From Cymbomonas tetramitiformis (Eukaryota; Chlorophyta; Pyramimonadophyceae; Pyramimonadales; Pyramimonadaceae): DNA of 64,000 nucleotides. Made by a program: the position numbers and the translations under genes. The stretch is from contig LGRX02033436.1 of NCBI GenBank assembly GCA_001247695.2, forward strand, positions 1-64,000, written 5' to 3'. Of this stretch, positions 44,530 to 62,801 are shown piece after piece; position 1 is the stretch's first letter, and each line of letters starts with the position of its first letter. Below the pieces are notes generated by a model. The model was given only the letters and a program-made list of their open reading frames with translations. It had not been told where the DNA came from and ran no database searches.

Positions 44530-45818
44530 GTATTAAGTTGATGACCAGCATTTCATACGTATAGTATCCCTGTATTATCCTTGTACTATACCTGTGGAAA
44601 TAGTATTAGCATTCCATACGTACAGTATCCCTATACTGCCCCACTACTGTGCCTATGGAAAGTAAATATTAATTAAGTTCCATACGTATAGCATCCCGAT
44701 ATTATCCCTGTATCGTGCCTATGGAAACCATATATATCTACTGGTTCCATACCTATACTATGCCTATAGTAAATAGTTTCCATACGGATAACATACGTAG
44801 GGAAAGATGTTTTCCATACCTATAATATACGGTTTTCATACGCATGGTATCCCTGGGGGAAAAGCTTTCCGTAGGTATAGTACACCTGCGGAAAATGCTC
44901 TCCATAAGTATAATAACCGTATGGAATATGAAATCCATAGGGCGGGTCACCCTACGGAAAGAGTTTCCATAGGTATACTCCTGATGCTGTTAACGGAATC
45001 ATACGTATAATATCCGTATGGAATACCTTTCCGTAAGTATACAGCACGTATGGAATTGTGTTTCCATAGGTATAGCCATCCTATGGAACAATCTTTCCCA
45101 AAGGTGAGCCACCCAGTGGAAAACCTTTCCATAAGTATGTCGGCCGTATGGAAACCTATTTCCCAAGGGACGCTAAGTGTATGGGCCCGTCTTCCGTACG
45201 CATAATGTCCGTATGGAAAGATCTTTCCCAGGGGATACCATACCTGTGGAAAATGTTCCATAGGTATATCGACCGTATGGAAGATTGCTTCCCAAGGGAT
45301 ACTACGCCTATGGAGTTCGCTTCCATAGGTACACCGTCCGCATGGAAACAAGTTTCCCAAGGGGTACCATGCCTGGGGAAAAGATTTCCATAGGTATGAC
45401 CTATTAGGTTCCATAGGGCCAGCATAGGGATGGAACAGATCCGTGTGTTTTTCCACAGGGTTTTCCATACGACTTTCCATAGGAAGGCTATAGGGATGAC
45501 ATAGGTGCGGAAAGCGCTTGATATTCCAGGACTTTCCATTGGGTTTCCATAGGGTTTTCCATACGATATTTTCCATACGATTCCTTCCATCCCTATGGAA
45601 AACGTTCCATAGGTATGGACGCCACAATCATCCCTATGGAATGCCTTGGAAAACCCTATGGAAAGCACAATCACCCTATGGAATGCCCTGGAAAATAATG
45701 AAAACCTTCCCAAGGGTGAGTATAGGGATGGAAACTCAAAATTTTTGTTTTCGAGATAACCTCCAGTATCCATTTTCCCTTTTCCATAGGGCTTTTCCAT
45801 AGGGTTTTCACCTGTTTC
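44530..45818. repeat. Right subterminal array of element 2
   Basis: TTTCCATAGG/CCTATGGAA and looser CCATACGTATA-type variants occur in both orientations up to the terminal repeat. Motif content mirrors 33090-34200, and the strongest match is in the outermost few hundred bases. Confidence 0.85.
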
Positions 45819-45861
45819 CATGCCTATGGAAAGCTTTCCCAAGGGTTGCAGATCTGTAGGG

Positions 45862-47100
45862 GCTGGTTGCTGCTGTGATACGTCATGACGCCCTGCAGCA
45901 AAGCCATATCATCCACTGATCATTCCGTGCAAAGCAAAAAACCAGCAGAGATGGTCTGTGCGGGTGTTGTTCTTGTGCAACAGGCGGAGAAGGCAGAGAT
46001 GGAAAACAATAATCAGGCACTACTGTACTTCGTATCAAGTAAATGGAAAGCTTACCGCTAGCAACTGCTTTGTCAAATCTCGAGAATATCCTTCGTTCTG
46101 CTTTGATTTCTCTATTTGGATGGCGTACTGTTCCTTCATCAGTAGGACGGACGAGGCCTGCATCTGCTCCTTGACGGAGTTCCTTGGTTATCACGGTCTC
46201 CATCGTCTGTTGGCGGCGAGCCATCTCACAGAGGTGCTGCTAAGCTGAGAGACTTCTGTCGGAGATAGATGTCGGCATGATGCTTCAAGTGCGTTTCCTC
46301 CATGTCCTTTCGTCTGGCCAAAAACGCCGTGCTGAGCTCCTTGTCCTCCTCATATTTCGTTCGGCTCGATCTTTGCGTAAGGCCTGCTCCTGAATGCTCG
46401 CTTGCTCCCGCTCCTCCTGGAAGGCCAAGTTCTTGCCCTTGTCCAATTTCGACTCATCCAGAGCCTCAGTATTGAGGCGCTCGTTTTCACTGGAAAGGCC
46501 CCGCACCTCAAACTCCGACAAGTCCCGTGCGGCGTGTCAACGCCGCGAGTTCCTTCTTGTCAACATTAGTCTATCTACTAGCGGTTTCTGTCCTCGGCAT
46601 TGCGCACGTTTTCGGACGTCAGCCGAAGCTCCGCCAGCTGCGCCATGAAGTCTTCCATCGATTATCTTCTCCTGTTATCATATATGCACACATCCCTGTC
46701 AACTGTTGTTTTGTCACAACCAAATCAACAATAACAAGCAAAACCATCAAATGTGCGGTACGTACCGACACCTATATTTTTCCATTATTGGCAAACCTTT
46801 TCTGCGATGGCTCGTCCTCATCTCCTGACTGGTTTTCTTCGTCCAAGTCCACGTAGTCCAGCCCTCCGCCACCTCATCCAGTGTCCGAGTCCTTGAAGTC
46901 TTCGCTTTCCGACCCAGCGGAATCCGGATCAGAGTTCCTAAGTTCCTCGCCAACCGCACGCTCTTTCACCATCATCGCAGTTCTTCTCACTGTCTGTAAG
47001 TTGCGGCCTTTGGTCCGTGCGTAGTGAAGTCCGTTTCCTCTTGTTTGCAGTCTCCGCCGGTTTGTTTTAAGAGGGTGTATTTGAGTATTCGGATGTCGGA
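45862..47100 (-). pseudogene. Coiled-coil host gene pieces with frame breaks, next to element 2
   Basis: Reading down the minus strand I see four blocks: an acidic segment (about 46990-46800; SAGSESEDFKDSD, then after one TGA, LDYVDLDEENQSGDEDE); MEDFMAQLAELRLTSENV (from about 46660); a coiled coil (about 46520-46270; SSENERLNTEALDES, EEREQASIQEQALRKDRAE, then in another frame YEEDKELSTAFLARRKDM); and MARRQQTMETVITKEL to about 46060 with a donor GTAAGC. The coil needs at least two frame changes, and the acidic segment crosses a TGA. It may be one gene with assembly errors or a decaying copy. The family is not recognised. The exon split by element 2 follows directly. Confidence 0.45.
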
Positions 47101-47815
47101 ATTGCAGATGTTGACATGCTAAATTCCAACTATAGATATGCAATTCCCAATGCACTTGGAGGTCAGCGTTTAAGTTTATCTCGGTTTATGGAGTCATCAC
47201 GGGAAAGTTGTGCAAGCTCCCGGAACCCGAATATGGGTGTCAACGCCCATTCTGAAAGTGGATTTCATTCTGAATTCCTCGCCAAAGTTTCTGATCGCCA
47301 ACTTTGCTCACAGTCCGCCCCCAATCCGCAATATCCTAATATCCACATTTGTGCCTAATCTAATTCCAATGTACGGAGTGCCTCCGATGCAATCGCAAAT
47401 AACAATGCAGATATCAATATTGACATCAACAAACAATGCTATGTACCAATATGGCATAATTTACCTCACCATTGATGAAATGCAATGTAACGATACCGTC
47501 ATAGAACCGATACCGTCACTTTCAAATAGTATTCCTAACTCTGTCCGAAAACAAGGCAACGGCATTATTGCATATGCTGCATTAAGATGTTAGCTGAAAA
47601 ATATCACAGGTTTCCTTGATCAAAGTAAATGGGAATCCCTATACACCAGTATTTTGATATCGCCGTCAAGTGCCAGCGCAGATAATATTGGAGGTTATGC
47701 ACCACCAAACTCGGTATAAATTTGCCCACCGGAGCTATTGCCCTGCGCAAGTCTCATCCTAGCATTTGGTCAAGCCAATCGTCTAAAGACTCACTTTTCC
47801 CTTCGTCCTTGCTCT

Positions 47816-49230
47816 TCACAGGTGACATGGTGGCTCCCCCATCTGTACACTCATTGACAAATCCAGCTCCATATTAGACTTTGATTCGCATATCCTGTCG
47901 GCGGCATGCATGCGGACACACAAGCTTTTTGGATTAACGTATGGGCCTCGCATATAGGCTGGCAAGAGAGGGACAGGCAGCCCACCTGAAACAGCTGGCG
48001 CACACTTATGCCCAACCTCAAGCTTCACTGCATCGGTCGAGGAAGGAAGGGGGGTCATTACGGCGGTGTCCAGACCCAACAGCGCATCCAGTTCTGCATC
48101 CATTCCACCCCCAGCTGTAGGCCTGGTCCCTGCTGGAGGTGCCGTCACGCCCACAGGCGCTCCCGAGGGTGCTGTGATACTTGGCTTACCATTGGCTCTC
48201 CCACTTTGTGTTTGCACCTTCTCACTAGCTCCTGTCTCCGTGTCACCTCGCTGAGGTATGCTCGGAGTGTGAGCTGCGCCTGCATCGAGCAGCGCATCCA
48301 GCTCGGCGTCACATCCATCGGCGGAAGGGTCTTCTATCCTCTCATGCGGGTCACAGGTGGCAGCTGCAGGCCCAGCAACAGTTTCCCCTGAAGCTTCCGC
48401 CTGCACGGCTTCCTCCACAGCAGCCGTGCGGGAGAGCTCTGTATTCTCCGTCTTTTCGCAGCCAGCCTGTGACAACGGTGAGGTGTTTGCACGGGTTGCG
48501 TGATCGGAGATGGAGGGTGAGGGCAGGCGTATATCGGACTGGTTGCCGACAATCAACTCCTCCAAGTCGCACTGTTGCTTGCTCCCGAAATCCGTCGCAA
48601 GAAGTAAGTAGTCCGACTTGACCTCACGCATGCCTGAGAGTGATGGGTGTCACTAGGGCAACGGAAACTGGAAAAAACCGTGGGCGGAAGAAATCAGCCA
48701 GCCATACAGGTTGGCCATTAAGGTGTCCCGAGGGTATGGCAAAATTAGAAAGAGAGGTGACAACGACTAAAAAAGTACGGCCTACCATCTGGCAAAACAA
48801 TGCTAATCTACCATTTACAACAGAAAGATCGCAGTGTTGCCGAATACGCTCCTTTGCTATGTGGTGCCTACATCGTGTGGCGCATCTCATATCCTCTGCT
48901 GCTTCACTTGCAGGGCTGACAAAGACTTTGCTATGGGCAGGGTGGCCCCCCTTAACCCTAAAAGGACGCCCGTCACCACCATCCTCACCCTTCAAGGACG
49001 CTGGTGTGCAGGGATGCTCGCTGCAGACATCTATGGTCCGCAGGGATGCTTACGGACATCTTCAGCTGATTCAAAGAGGCAATATAGCTGCAGCGAGCTC
49101 TTACCTGCAAGGCACTTTCGGTACCCCCTCGTAGCTCAACAGGCACGAGCTCCATCTCGAGGCCAAGCAACTGCGCCCGCGGGTCAAAGCCCTCAGGGGC
49201 ATGGGCAGTAGCTAAATACGCGACATACAA
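47816..49230 (-). CDS. Hypothetical acidic-repeat protein, multi-exon (partial model)
   Basis: Three minus-strand segments look coding: 49230 to about 49105 (MYVAYLATAHAPEGFDP, ending GTESALQ at a GTAAGA donor); about 49010-48900 (GEDGGDGRPFRVKGGHP, KVFVSPAS); and 48631-47816 (271 aa). The last has SDYLLLATDFGS near its start, a Pro/Ala/Thr-rich middle, and two acidic motifs DAELDALLD and DAELDALLG about 70 residues apart. The repeated short motif in a disordered region suggests a peptide docking site, but the family is not recognised. Exon joins between segments are inferred. It may be the upstream part of the coiled-coil gene that follows on the same strand. Confidence 0.45.
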
Positions 49231-49436
49231 GAGAAGGAGAGAGACCCCAACACCGAACGGATATCAAAGTGAAAGAGGGGGAGTGGGAGAGGGCACCGAC
49301 CAAATCATTCCGCAGCATGCACGGGAGGGGGAAATCGACAACTCCTTACAGAGATGTGCCAGCTCAGCATCCTGAAAGGTGGACTATACTGGGAGTATGC
49401 CACCAGCATGAACGTGGCCAGAAGCGCCGGATACGG

Positions 49437-49735
49437 GAGGCCATGCTTTACAACGTACCACCAGCGTCCACGTGGCCAACACGGCCCTATCTGCATACGG
49501 CTTTATAACCAAGGCCATGCTTTACAACGTACCACCAGCGTCCACGTGGCCAACACGGCCCTATCTGCATACGGCTTTGTGACCAAGGCCATGCTTTATA
49601 ACGTACCACCAGCGTCCACGTGGCCAACACGGCCCTATCTGCATACGGCTTTGTGACCAAGGCCATGCTTTATAACGTACCAACAGCGTCCACGTGGCTC
49701 GGCCAAGCTCTACTTCGGTTTCTACAACCAGCGGG
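49437..49735. repeat. 74-bp tandem repeat, four copies
   Basis: GGCCATGCTTTACAACGTAC (or TTATAACG) recurs at about 49439, 49513, 49587 and 49661, each followed by CAGCGTCCACGTGGCCAAC. The last copy diverges. The repeat contains the palindrome CACGTG. No coding role is supported. Confidence 0.85.
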
Positions 49736-50778
49736 GACATGAAGTGGAGCAATCATCCCTATAACCCTATTAGTTTGGCGTGCTGAACTAGGGTTTTGAG
49801 AGGTGCCGCCTCTCCACGGTAAAAGGAATGTCTTGTGTCTGCACCAATGTTCACATGCAGTCACTTATTCTTGAGTCTTTGACGCCCAGTATGGTAGCCA
49901 CCAGAAAGAGGGATTTCTGCAGCACTCCACTGGGTCCCTACACGGAGGAGTAAAGGTTTCAGCGAACAAGTTGGTACATATATCCGGATGCCGCAGATTT
50001 CCGTGGACATCGAGACCCCCGATGCTGCACTGCGCCACCTGAGCGGGCGTGCGTTTGCTATGTCCGTCCTCTAAAACCAATCCCATGTGTGTGTGCGAGC
50101 ATGTGTGTACGCTAGCAAACCGTGACGTGTAGCATTGCCTTGGATAAGGGCCACACTGAGGGGCAGAATACCTCGTGTAGTGGCAGTGCTTCCAGGCTCT
50201 TCGCAAGAGAAGCCACGTCGAATGCGAGTGGATTGCTCTGAAAGACGACCCGAGGGTAAGAAAGAGATTATCTAGATCAATGGGAGATGCAAGACCAAAC
50301 GCCCATCAGCAGAGCTCGCAAAGAAGTCGGAAGGTATTAACGTGGTCCTATATACAAAACCTGCAATGGGGATGCCCGCGAACAGCTGGCTCGACGAATT
50401 GCCACCAGGAACTTCACAAACAAGCGAGCACACAATTCCTGGGAATTCCCACCAGATGCGCGAAGAAGAAACGGGACGTGGGGTCTGTTCATAAAAATGA
50501 AGAGGAGCGCGGAGCTACCCAGAACAAAGAGAGCGAGCGTGCCCATGCCTGATCAGCAGCGCGCTGCGCGGAGAGGAACTCAGCGGCAACCGCCTCCTCG
50601 CTTTCGAAAGCGGATCGTCGAGGGAAGCGACCGGTAGCCTGCATCGCTGTGAGGTAGAGAGAGCGCACGTTACAGCCCGGCCATAACGGCAGCTGCAGCG
50701 AAACGGAAAAGGAGGCGGAGGAAAAATATGCATCGCGGCCTACTGGTGCAGGGACGTCAGCCTCGATCAACGGACAAT

Positions 50779-51461
50779 TCAAATAATGCAAGCTTGATAC
50801 TTCCGCCCTACACTTTCTGAATCACCACCGAACCTTTTCCGTTCCACTTGCAGGTAACTCTCAAGTACGCGCGGCGTAAGAGCTTCACTTGTTGAGTCGA
50901 GGTCAGAAAACCGAAGGGCGCACCGGCCTCCTTAAGAAGCTCTTCTAAATCTCCTCCGTTGGACTGCCGCACAGGCATCCCTGGCGGAAGATCCTCATTA
51001 TCTTCGTCCTGGCCGTAGGAAAACGCTCAGCTCAAAAACTGTTGTGATCGGGGGCCAAGACCTAAGAAGCTAAGAATCAATTAGGAACGCGATTAGCGTG
51101 TCGATCTATCTCAGAGCGCACCCTCAGAAAAAACAAACTGCGAACGGTCTTCTTATGCTTATACGATAACGTCTTAGGCAAACTTGAGTACAATTATGCA
51201 GCAACGAATGGTATCTCGAAAGTGGATGGAATATGGGGTAGCAACTGAGAGTGATAGCAGCCAGAGCATTACCTGTTCGTAGCGAAAGTTGTTGCTTTCC
51301 AGTTCCGAGCTGCCTGCGTGCCGACGGGGTTTTCCGGCACCTGAACCCCGACCCGGTTGACTTCCTTTATTGGCGCCCCCCCGCCCAGCCTGTTTCCTTT
51401 GGTGAGACCGCCACTGAGAGCGCGCGATATCCTTTGAAGAGCTTTCCATGCTGAAAAAGCC
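50779..51461 (-). CDS. Small two-exon hypothetical protein (about 137 aa, 5' end uncertain)
   Basis: Exon 1 (51461 to about 51275) encodes MESSSKDIARSQWRSH, then a Gly/Lys/Arg-rich stretch ending NNFRYEQ at donor GTAATG. Exon 2 (51008-50779, acceptor CGGCCAG) continues in phase 0 as DEDNEDLPPGMPVRQS, then GDLEELLKEAGAPFRFSDLD and LESYLQVERKRFGG, stopping at TGA. The start may lie in an upstream exon, because an acceptor (TTTTTCAG) directly precedes the ATG. It could be a short nuclear or linker protein. It is unrecognised, but the regular acidic and helical character of exon 2 looks genuinely coding. Confidence 0.5.
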
Positions 51462-51936
51462 CAATCCAGTTCAAAGTTCTCACTCTGTCGAAAGAACAGC
51501 CGTGAAGGCAAGTCCTTCTGAACGTACTATTACTATCCTGAGGGATGACAGCACTTCGAGAATCTTTTTAAGCCTACCGCACGCTCTGTCCCGTCGCTGC
51601 CTTTTGCTTTCCAAAACTATACAGCTTGGTAACTCCAGTTCAAATTGTGGACATGAAACGAGAAACCCCTCACCTGCTGGTCTTACGTTTGGGTTTTCGG
51701 TTTACCGATTACAGTCGAGTGACACTGGTGTGCAACGTTTGCAATGTACAATGTCATGACACGAGCGTTGGTGACATGACATGACACTCTCGTCTGTACG
51801 CGTCAAGCTCAAGCGAGGGTGTCACACTAGTCACACACACAGAAGGAGAAGGCACAAGAGAACACGAGCGGAAGGGGCAACATCCCGGGTTGTGCATTCG
51901 CCGACAACCTCATCATCAGTGACCCTACTCTTGTCC

Positions 51937-52000
51937 CCAGAGCTTATGGACGAAAATAGACATTTAGGGTTTGTAACTCTGTGGGGTCCATAAGCTCTGG
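51937..52000. other. Hairpin with 15-bp perfect stem and TTTAGGG-containing loop
   Basis: CCAGAGCTTATGGAC (51937-51951) pairs perfectly with 51986-52000. The 34-nt loop contains ATTTAGGGTTTGTAAC. A similar hairpin with a different stem and matching loop core is at 63522-63597. Confidence 0.75.
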
Positions 52001-54525
52001 CTCACATAGAGTACAATATTAGGTACCCTATAGTAGTATCTAGTAGTAGGTGACTCCTTGTGTCACTCAACCTGAAGCATCGTAGTTGCGGTCGCTGTGT
52101 CACACGTTATGATGATGACATTGCGACACGCGCCCCTCACAGACAATCTTCCCTTCGTAATAACTTGGCGGCGCAAGCCGCCAGCCCTTACTCTGGTAAT
52201 ATTATCCGCAACCATTGTCCTTCAGCTGCTGCCTTATGGCAGCTGTCGTACCATCTCTTACCCCACCCTCATATAGCTAGTATATTTCGGGTTTCTCATG
52301 ACTGGCATGACTCGGCAGGCCTCCAAATCGATGTCCTCCAAAGTGCACACCACTTCAGAGGCTTCAACAGGAGGGCCAAACAAACAGAAGTTCTGCTCAA
52401 CACATGCCCAGAAATTGACCTGATCTCTAGTTATGGAGGTAAACGTCCTGAAAACTGTCAGGTTTTCAGTGAGCTGCAAACGGTCTGGCACCAAAATCAT
52501 TCAAAACTCCATAACTTTAGCGTACTCTATCCAAATTCAACAAAGTATATAGAAAACTTCATTAGTTTTTCACGACTTACGCACTCCAACCATTTGTTCG
52601 TACAAATAAATGGGCTAAATCTCCATATTGTGACTTGGCCGACCTAGATGTTGATTCATAAGGGAGGGTATCGAGTCGTTAATTGCCAGGGATATGACCG
52701 ATGACATATGTGTCATATATGGCCCACCGGTCATACATGGCATACCATGTCATGTCATGTCATGTCATATGTCATAATGACATACAGTCGTCAAGTATTG
52801 TCAGTACGGTCGACTATGACATGTACAGTCATCATGTATGTCATCCACCTAAGGTGAGTGACACCTGTCATCGAGAGGCCAGGTATTGACATCGAGATGG
52901 CGAAGCAAGACAAGTCTTGAAGAACCGAAGTGTTCTGAGAAGACGCGTCTTCGCTTCAAGCATGAAATGAACAGCATGCGAGTATCAAAGGCTATATCGA
53001 CCAGCCGATGCGGGTAGTTCACCCAGTGCCCTCGGGTTCACAACCCGATGGTGGTAACGCATGAGATGCGTGAGGGCCTTGGAAGTATATGAGGAGCATT
53101 GGGCTCAAGCAAGCACTTCTGGTCACCAGACTGTTGCACTCATACCCACCATAATATTACTTACGGTTGTTACTGTTCAATAACAGCCGCATCAAGAGAG
53201 CGTTCGCATAAGCGAGCCCTGACAGTGGTATCCTCCGCTCGGGCGAAGAACGAGAACAAGTGTGTGCAGCAGACTTGACATATATCGTATATAGATTTGT
53301 ATATGGAGCGACAGAGTTCGCATATACATATATTTCGAATATCTGCACATATACGACAACGATCGTCAGCTAATAAATTCCCCAAATTTATTTCAAAATC
53401 GCCTATATTTATTTCGCACATTTATCACACTTTCACCTATTTTTATCGGAAACTTGTCGATAAATTATCGATACATCTGTTAAAGTGCGCATAATAACAA
53501 CATTTGTAGGATGTGCAGATCGGCATGTGGAAATTCGTAGTATCAATCAATATTCAATATTTGGATATGTACGAATTTCCTATCGATCAATAACATTATT
53601 TCGATTGATCGATGCGATCGAAAATATCGAGTATCAATACTACTCTTTGGTGCGGGTGACCGTCACGGTCCGTCGCCGGTGCCTGATAGTCGATCCGAAA
53701 CCTAAGCCCTCAACAAACCGTGACGCAACGGCCATCGCTAGTGTACATGTTGATCACACGCTTCATCAATACCGGAACCTATTTTAGGCCGGGTTTCGGA
53801 TGTATTAGCTCGGTCAATATATATCCAACAGCTTTCGACTCTCGTACGCACTTTGTCTAGACGACATTGTGAGTTAGCCATGATTGACGACGACGCTTGG
53901 GATGGAGTGAGGGGACGCCCTTGCCGACATTCAACCTACACTCGTCTCGAAAATTGTGTGTGCATTTTAGTATAGTGAAACTGGAACATATTATATACTG
54001 TAACCAGTTTTAGTGTAGTGAAATTGTTAACTATATGGTGTATCAATTGAAAGTGGTATACAATATAGTTCGATGTACCCGTTCCACTGTACAGGCAGGG
54101 AGCAACGGGTGGTGGAGCGGGGGATTAGGGGAGGAAGGACGGTGCATAGGGAACTTATTTTCACAGATAATGCGTTTATCCCATTAACCATCATCTGCTG
54201 TCCACAGCTCTCCCTACTTGATTACATTCTTTGCCACTGTATCAGCACGTGATCACGCTGGATGCGCACCAAATATGTTCTCCGGACATGGTGCGGCACC
54301 ATTACATCTTGTTGGGCGTCCAGAGCTGTTGCTGATGTCGTTACTGCTGCTGCTGCTACTGCGTGGGGCCTCCTCCGGGGAGCATCACAGCATTGTGCTG
54401 GAGGGAATGGAGGGATTTCCACTACACGAGTGCCGTCACCGCGAGGACAACCTCAACATCAGCTAGCAAGGAATAGATTCCGTAAGCCGAGGTCCACCGG
54501 GAACGCATGGAAATCACTTCCCAGC
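52001..54525. other. Intergenic stretch without a supported gene
   Basis: It includes a CATGT-type microsatellite around 52740-52770 and AT-rich sequence with TATCGATA-like short palindromes (53440-53640). Around 53940-54060 there are two TTTTAGT(A/G)TAGTGAAA copies. Frames of up to about 190 codons lack domains. Nothing else is recognised. Confidence 0.55.
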
Positions 54526-60492
<5,967 letters not shown>

Positions 60493-61802
60493 ATTGCTCG
60501 ATCAAGCTATGGACGCGACCAAAAAGTTTCTTCAGATAATATTTATGTACAGGGCAGATAATTATTCATTACCGAGCAGAAAAATCATTAAGATGCATTT
60601 TCGAAAGGAAATTTTGGCTGATTCGCATGTCTTCGCGAACAGAAAGTGCAGTGATCTTAAGCACAGGAGCAGAGCAATTGCTTATTCGTTCCACTATCAT
60701 TAACACCAGGAAATTCTGCGATTTCCTATCAGAAGCACGTTCAGAGAGTATATCCAAACGGGATGTCGTTGTTTTAAAATTCTCTCTCTCTCTCTTCTGC
60801 ATTCTTCGATTCGACAAGTTCGAAGTTGTGTGATCAAAGCGAAGGGTAAGCTGAGGTGGAGGTTTCCAGCGCAGGTGACGTTTTTCGGTTGGGGACCCAC
60901 CCGCCCGACCGGCGACCGCGACCGCACGAAGTTACGAGTTAGTGAATACTGTAGTCGTAGTAAGTGTCTCCAGTCTAACTGTAACTGCCGCCACAACCCA
61001 GCTTGGATGAGGAGCGCGTCGCCCTTTACCCCTCTGCAAGGAAGCATCCCCATCAACCAAAACCTGCAGTAAGCCCAAAACCTGCAGTAAGGAAGCAGGC
61101 ATGCATGATGACTACTTCTAAACAGGAAACCTACCACGCCACGCCAAACCATAAGTGTACCAAAGAGTATTTTCCTGCGGTCAGCGTCATGGGCTAACCC
61201 ACGCTCTTCGATTTCACAAATGGTGGAAGACACCTCATCTATAGAGATAGGTGCTTCACGCTCTGTACATTGTCCAGCGTAAAAAAACAGAACCTCCGCG
61301 GGGTCTGTGATATCAGAGGGTGGGTGAGGGAAATCAAGGTCGGCTTCAGAAGCTTAGCGTTTTTTACCTTCCATATCTCCTGCAAAAATAACAGCTCTCC
61401 GCTTCAGTAGGCGGCTGCGGACGTGTTCAAACGAAAGAGGCTTCTAAAAGCATGGTTCTACAACTTACAGCAGCCGACATGTGCTGACGGGAAGATCGAT
61501 TTTTTTCAGCTCGATGATCGGAATCGCGATCTGAGCACGGAAATCGACAGCCCTTGAGCTCAGCTATCTGCCAGTGTGCAACATGCGGGGGTAATTCGGC
61601 CAATTAGATGGCGTAAAGATGAATCAAAGTGAAGCATATGCTTAACAACGATTTCTGTTTGGAGGTCGTTATTCGTTTTTCGAAAATGACAAACGATTTA
61701 GTTCCTTGGTGGCACCCTACCCTTAAACCAAAAAGTCATAGCCACCTGTGTCATGTCATGTCATGTCATACAGCAATTTCATGACCTAATCGCTACTCCG
61801 GA
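60493..61802. other. QTRT1 upstream flank, no gene supported
   Basis: It contains the presumed QTRT1 promoter next to ATG 60492 and several short frames on both strands without recognisable domains. A (TC)n run lies at 60781-60799, and a short CATGT-type repeat lies near 61752-61770. Confidence 0.55.
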
Positions 61803-61886
61803 ACCGGAGTCTCTGAGCCGCGGCCGAAGCGATCGAGATTCGATTATTCGAGGTTTGTTACATTTTAGAAGCTCAGAGACTCCGGT
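61803..61886. other. Hairpin with 16-bp perfect stem
   Basis: ACCGGAGTCTCTGAGC (61803-61818) pairs perfectly with 61871-61886 around a 52-nt loop. The loop's 3' half contains GGTTTGTTACATTTTA, loosely like the loops of the hairpins at 51937 and 63522. Confidence 0.75.
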
Positions 61887-62544
61887 CTTTTATGCCAAAA
61901 CCAAGAAAACAGCCGTAAATCTCACTACCTTTTTTCAAGTCCTCTTTGCTGTTTATCTGGTGATAAAAATGCAGCGTGTGCAGCGTGATCATCCCCCCCG
62001 CCCATTTTGGAGAGCGCAATTATCCTACAAGACATGGTAGAGGCATATTTACTTTGGTTTTCGCCTCAATTCTGAACCTTTTCCCGACACGAAGTTGTAA
62101 AGAGCGCGACATCATGGGTGAGCAAACGCCATCTCCCCACGTTCATCGCTTTTACTGTATTGTCCGGAAACGTGCGACGATGGGCGCAGATTTTACGTGC
62201 GCATCCTGAAAACACTTGAACAACTCACACTAGGTATCTAGCGTTGTATGTGGGACCGCCTTTCACGTTCCAGTTGGGGTTTGCTCACAGGGTTCGCAAT
62301 AAACCGACACTTGCGAGCGTATGTAGAATCTCGACTACGACTGCTCGGTTGCGTCGGATGATGGGCGGTAATGAAAGGTGAAGATCCCCTCTACCACTTC
62401 CACAACTCATATCCTTGTCGTTAAGTGATGTAGGGGACCGTTTTTGACGTTCCAGTTGGGGTTTGCTTGCCGGGTTCGCTAGAAAACGAGATTTTTGAGC
62501 GTTCGCTAAATCGCGTATACAGCTCGGTTGCGTCCGAGGATGGG

Positions 62545-62798
62545 TTCCGAAGTGAGTTGCACTGTGTAGTGTTGGCGAGTGCCGCACTCACAGTATGCAT
62601 AATGTGGCGCTCGCGCCAAAATATAAAAGTTCCGAAGCGAGTTGCACTATGTAGTGTTGGTGAGTGCCACACTCACAGTATGAATAATGTGGCGCTGGCA
62701 CCAAAATATAAAAGTTCCGAAGCGAGTTGCGTTGTGTAGTGTTGGCGAGTGCCGCACTCACAGTATGCATAATGTGGTGCTCGCACCAAAATATAAAT
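62545..62798. repeat. 85-bp tandem repeat, three copies
   Basis: TTCCGAAG(C/T)GAGTTGC recurs at 62545, 62630 and 62715, followed by GTAGTGTTGG, CACTCACAGTATG and CCAAAATATAAA. The last copy runs directly into the RecQ-like exon at 62802. Confidence 0.88.
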
Positions 62799-62801
62799 GT
62801 T

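Larger units (their letters stand above)
33068..45861. mobile_element. CACTA-like DNA transposon, element 2 (12.8 kb)
   Basis: The termini are 43-bp perfect inverted repeats beginning CCCTACAGATCTGCAACCC (33068-33110 and 45819-45861). They are flanked by the 3-bp duplication GCT (33065-33067, 45862-45864). The ends share CCCTACA with element 1, but the internal motif differs (TTCCATAGG/CCTATGGAA). It carries a TnpD-type transposase gene on the minus strand and a second three-exon gene on the plus strand, the usual two-gene CACTA plan. A foldback element is nested at 39286-41015. Perfect terminal repeats suggest a recent insertion. Confidence 0.93.

Noticed and set aside
33090..45840. Long frames rich in Pro-Tyr-Ala-His-Pro or Phe-His-Arg repeats across element 2.
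   Set aside because: They are translations of the CCTATGGAA and CATAGGG satellite motifs in introns and terminal arrays, not genes.
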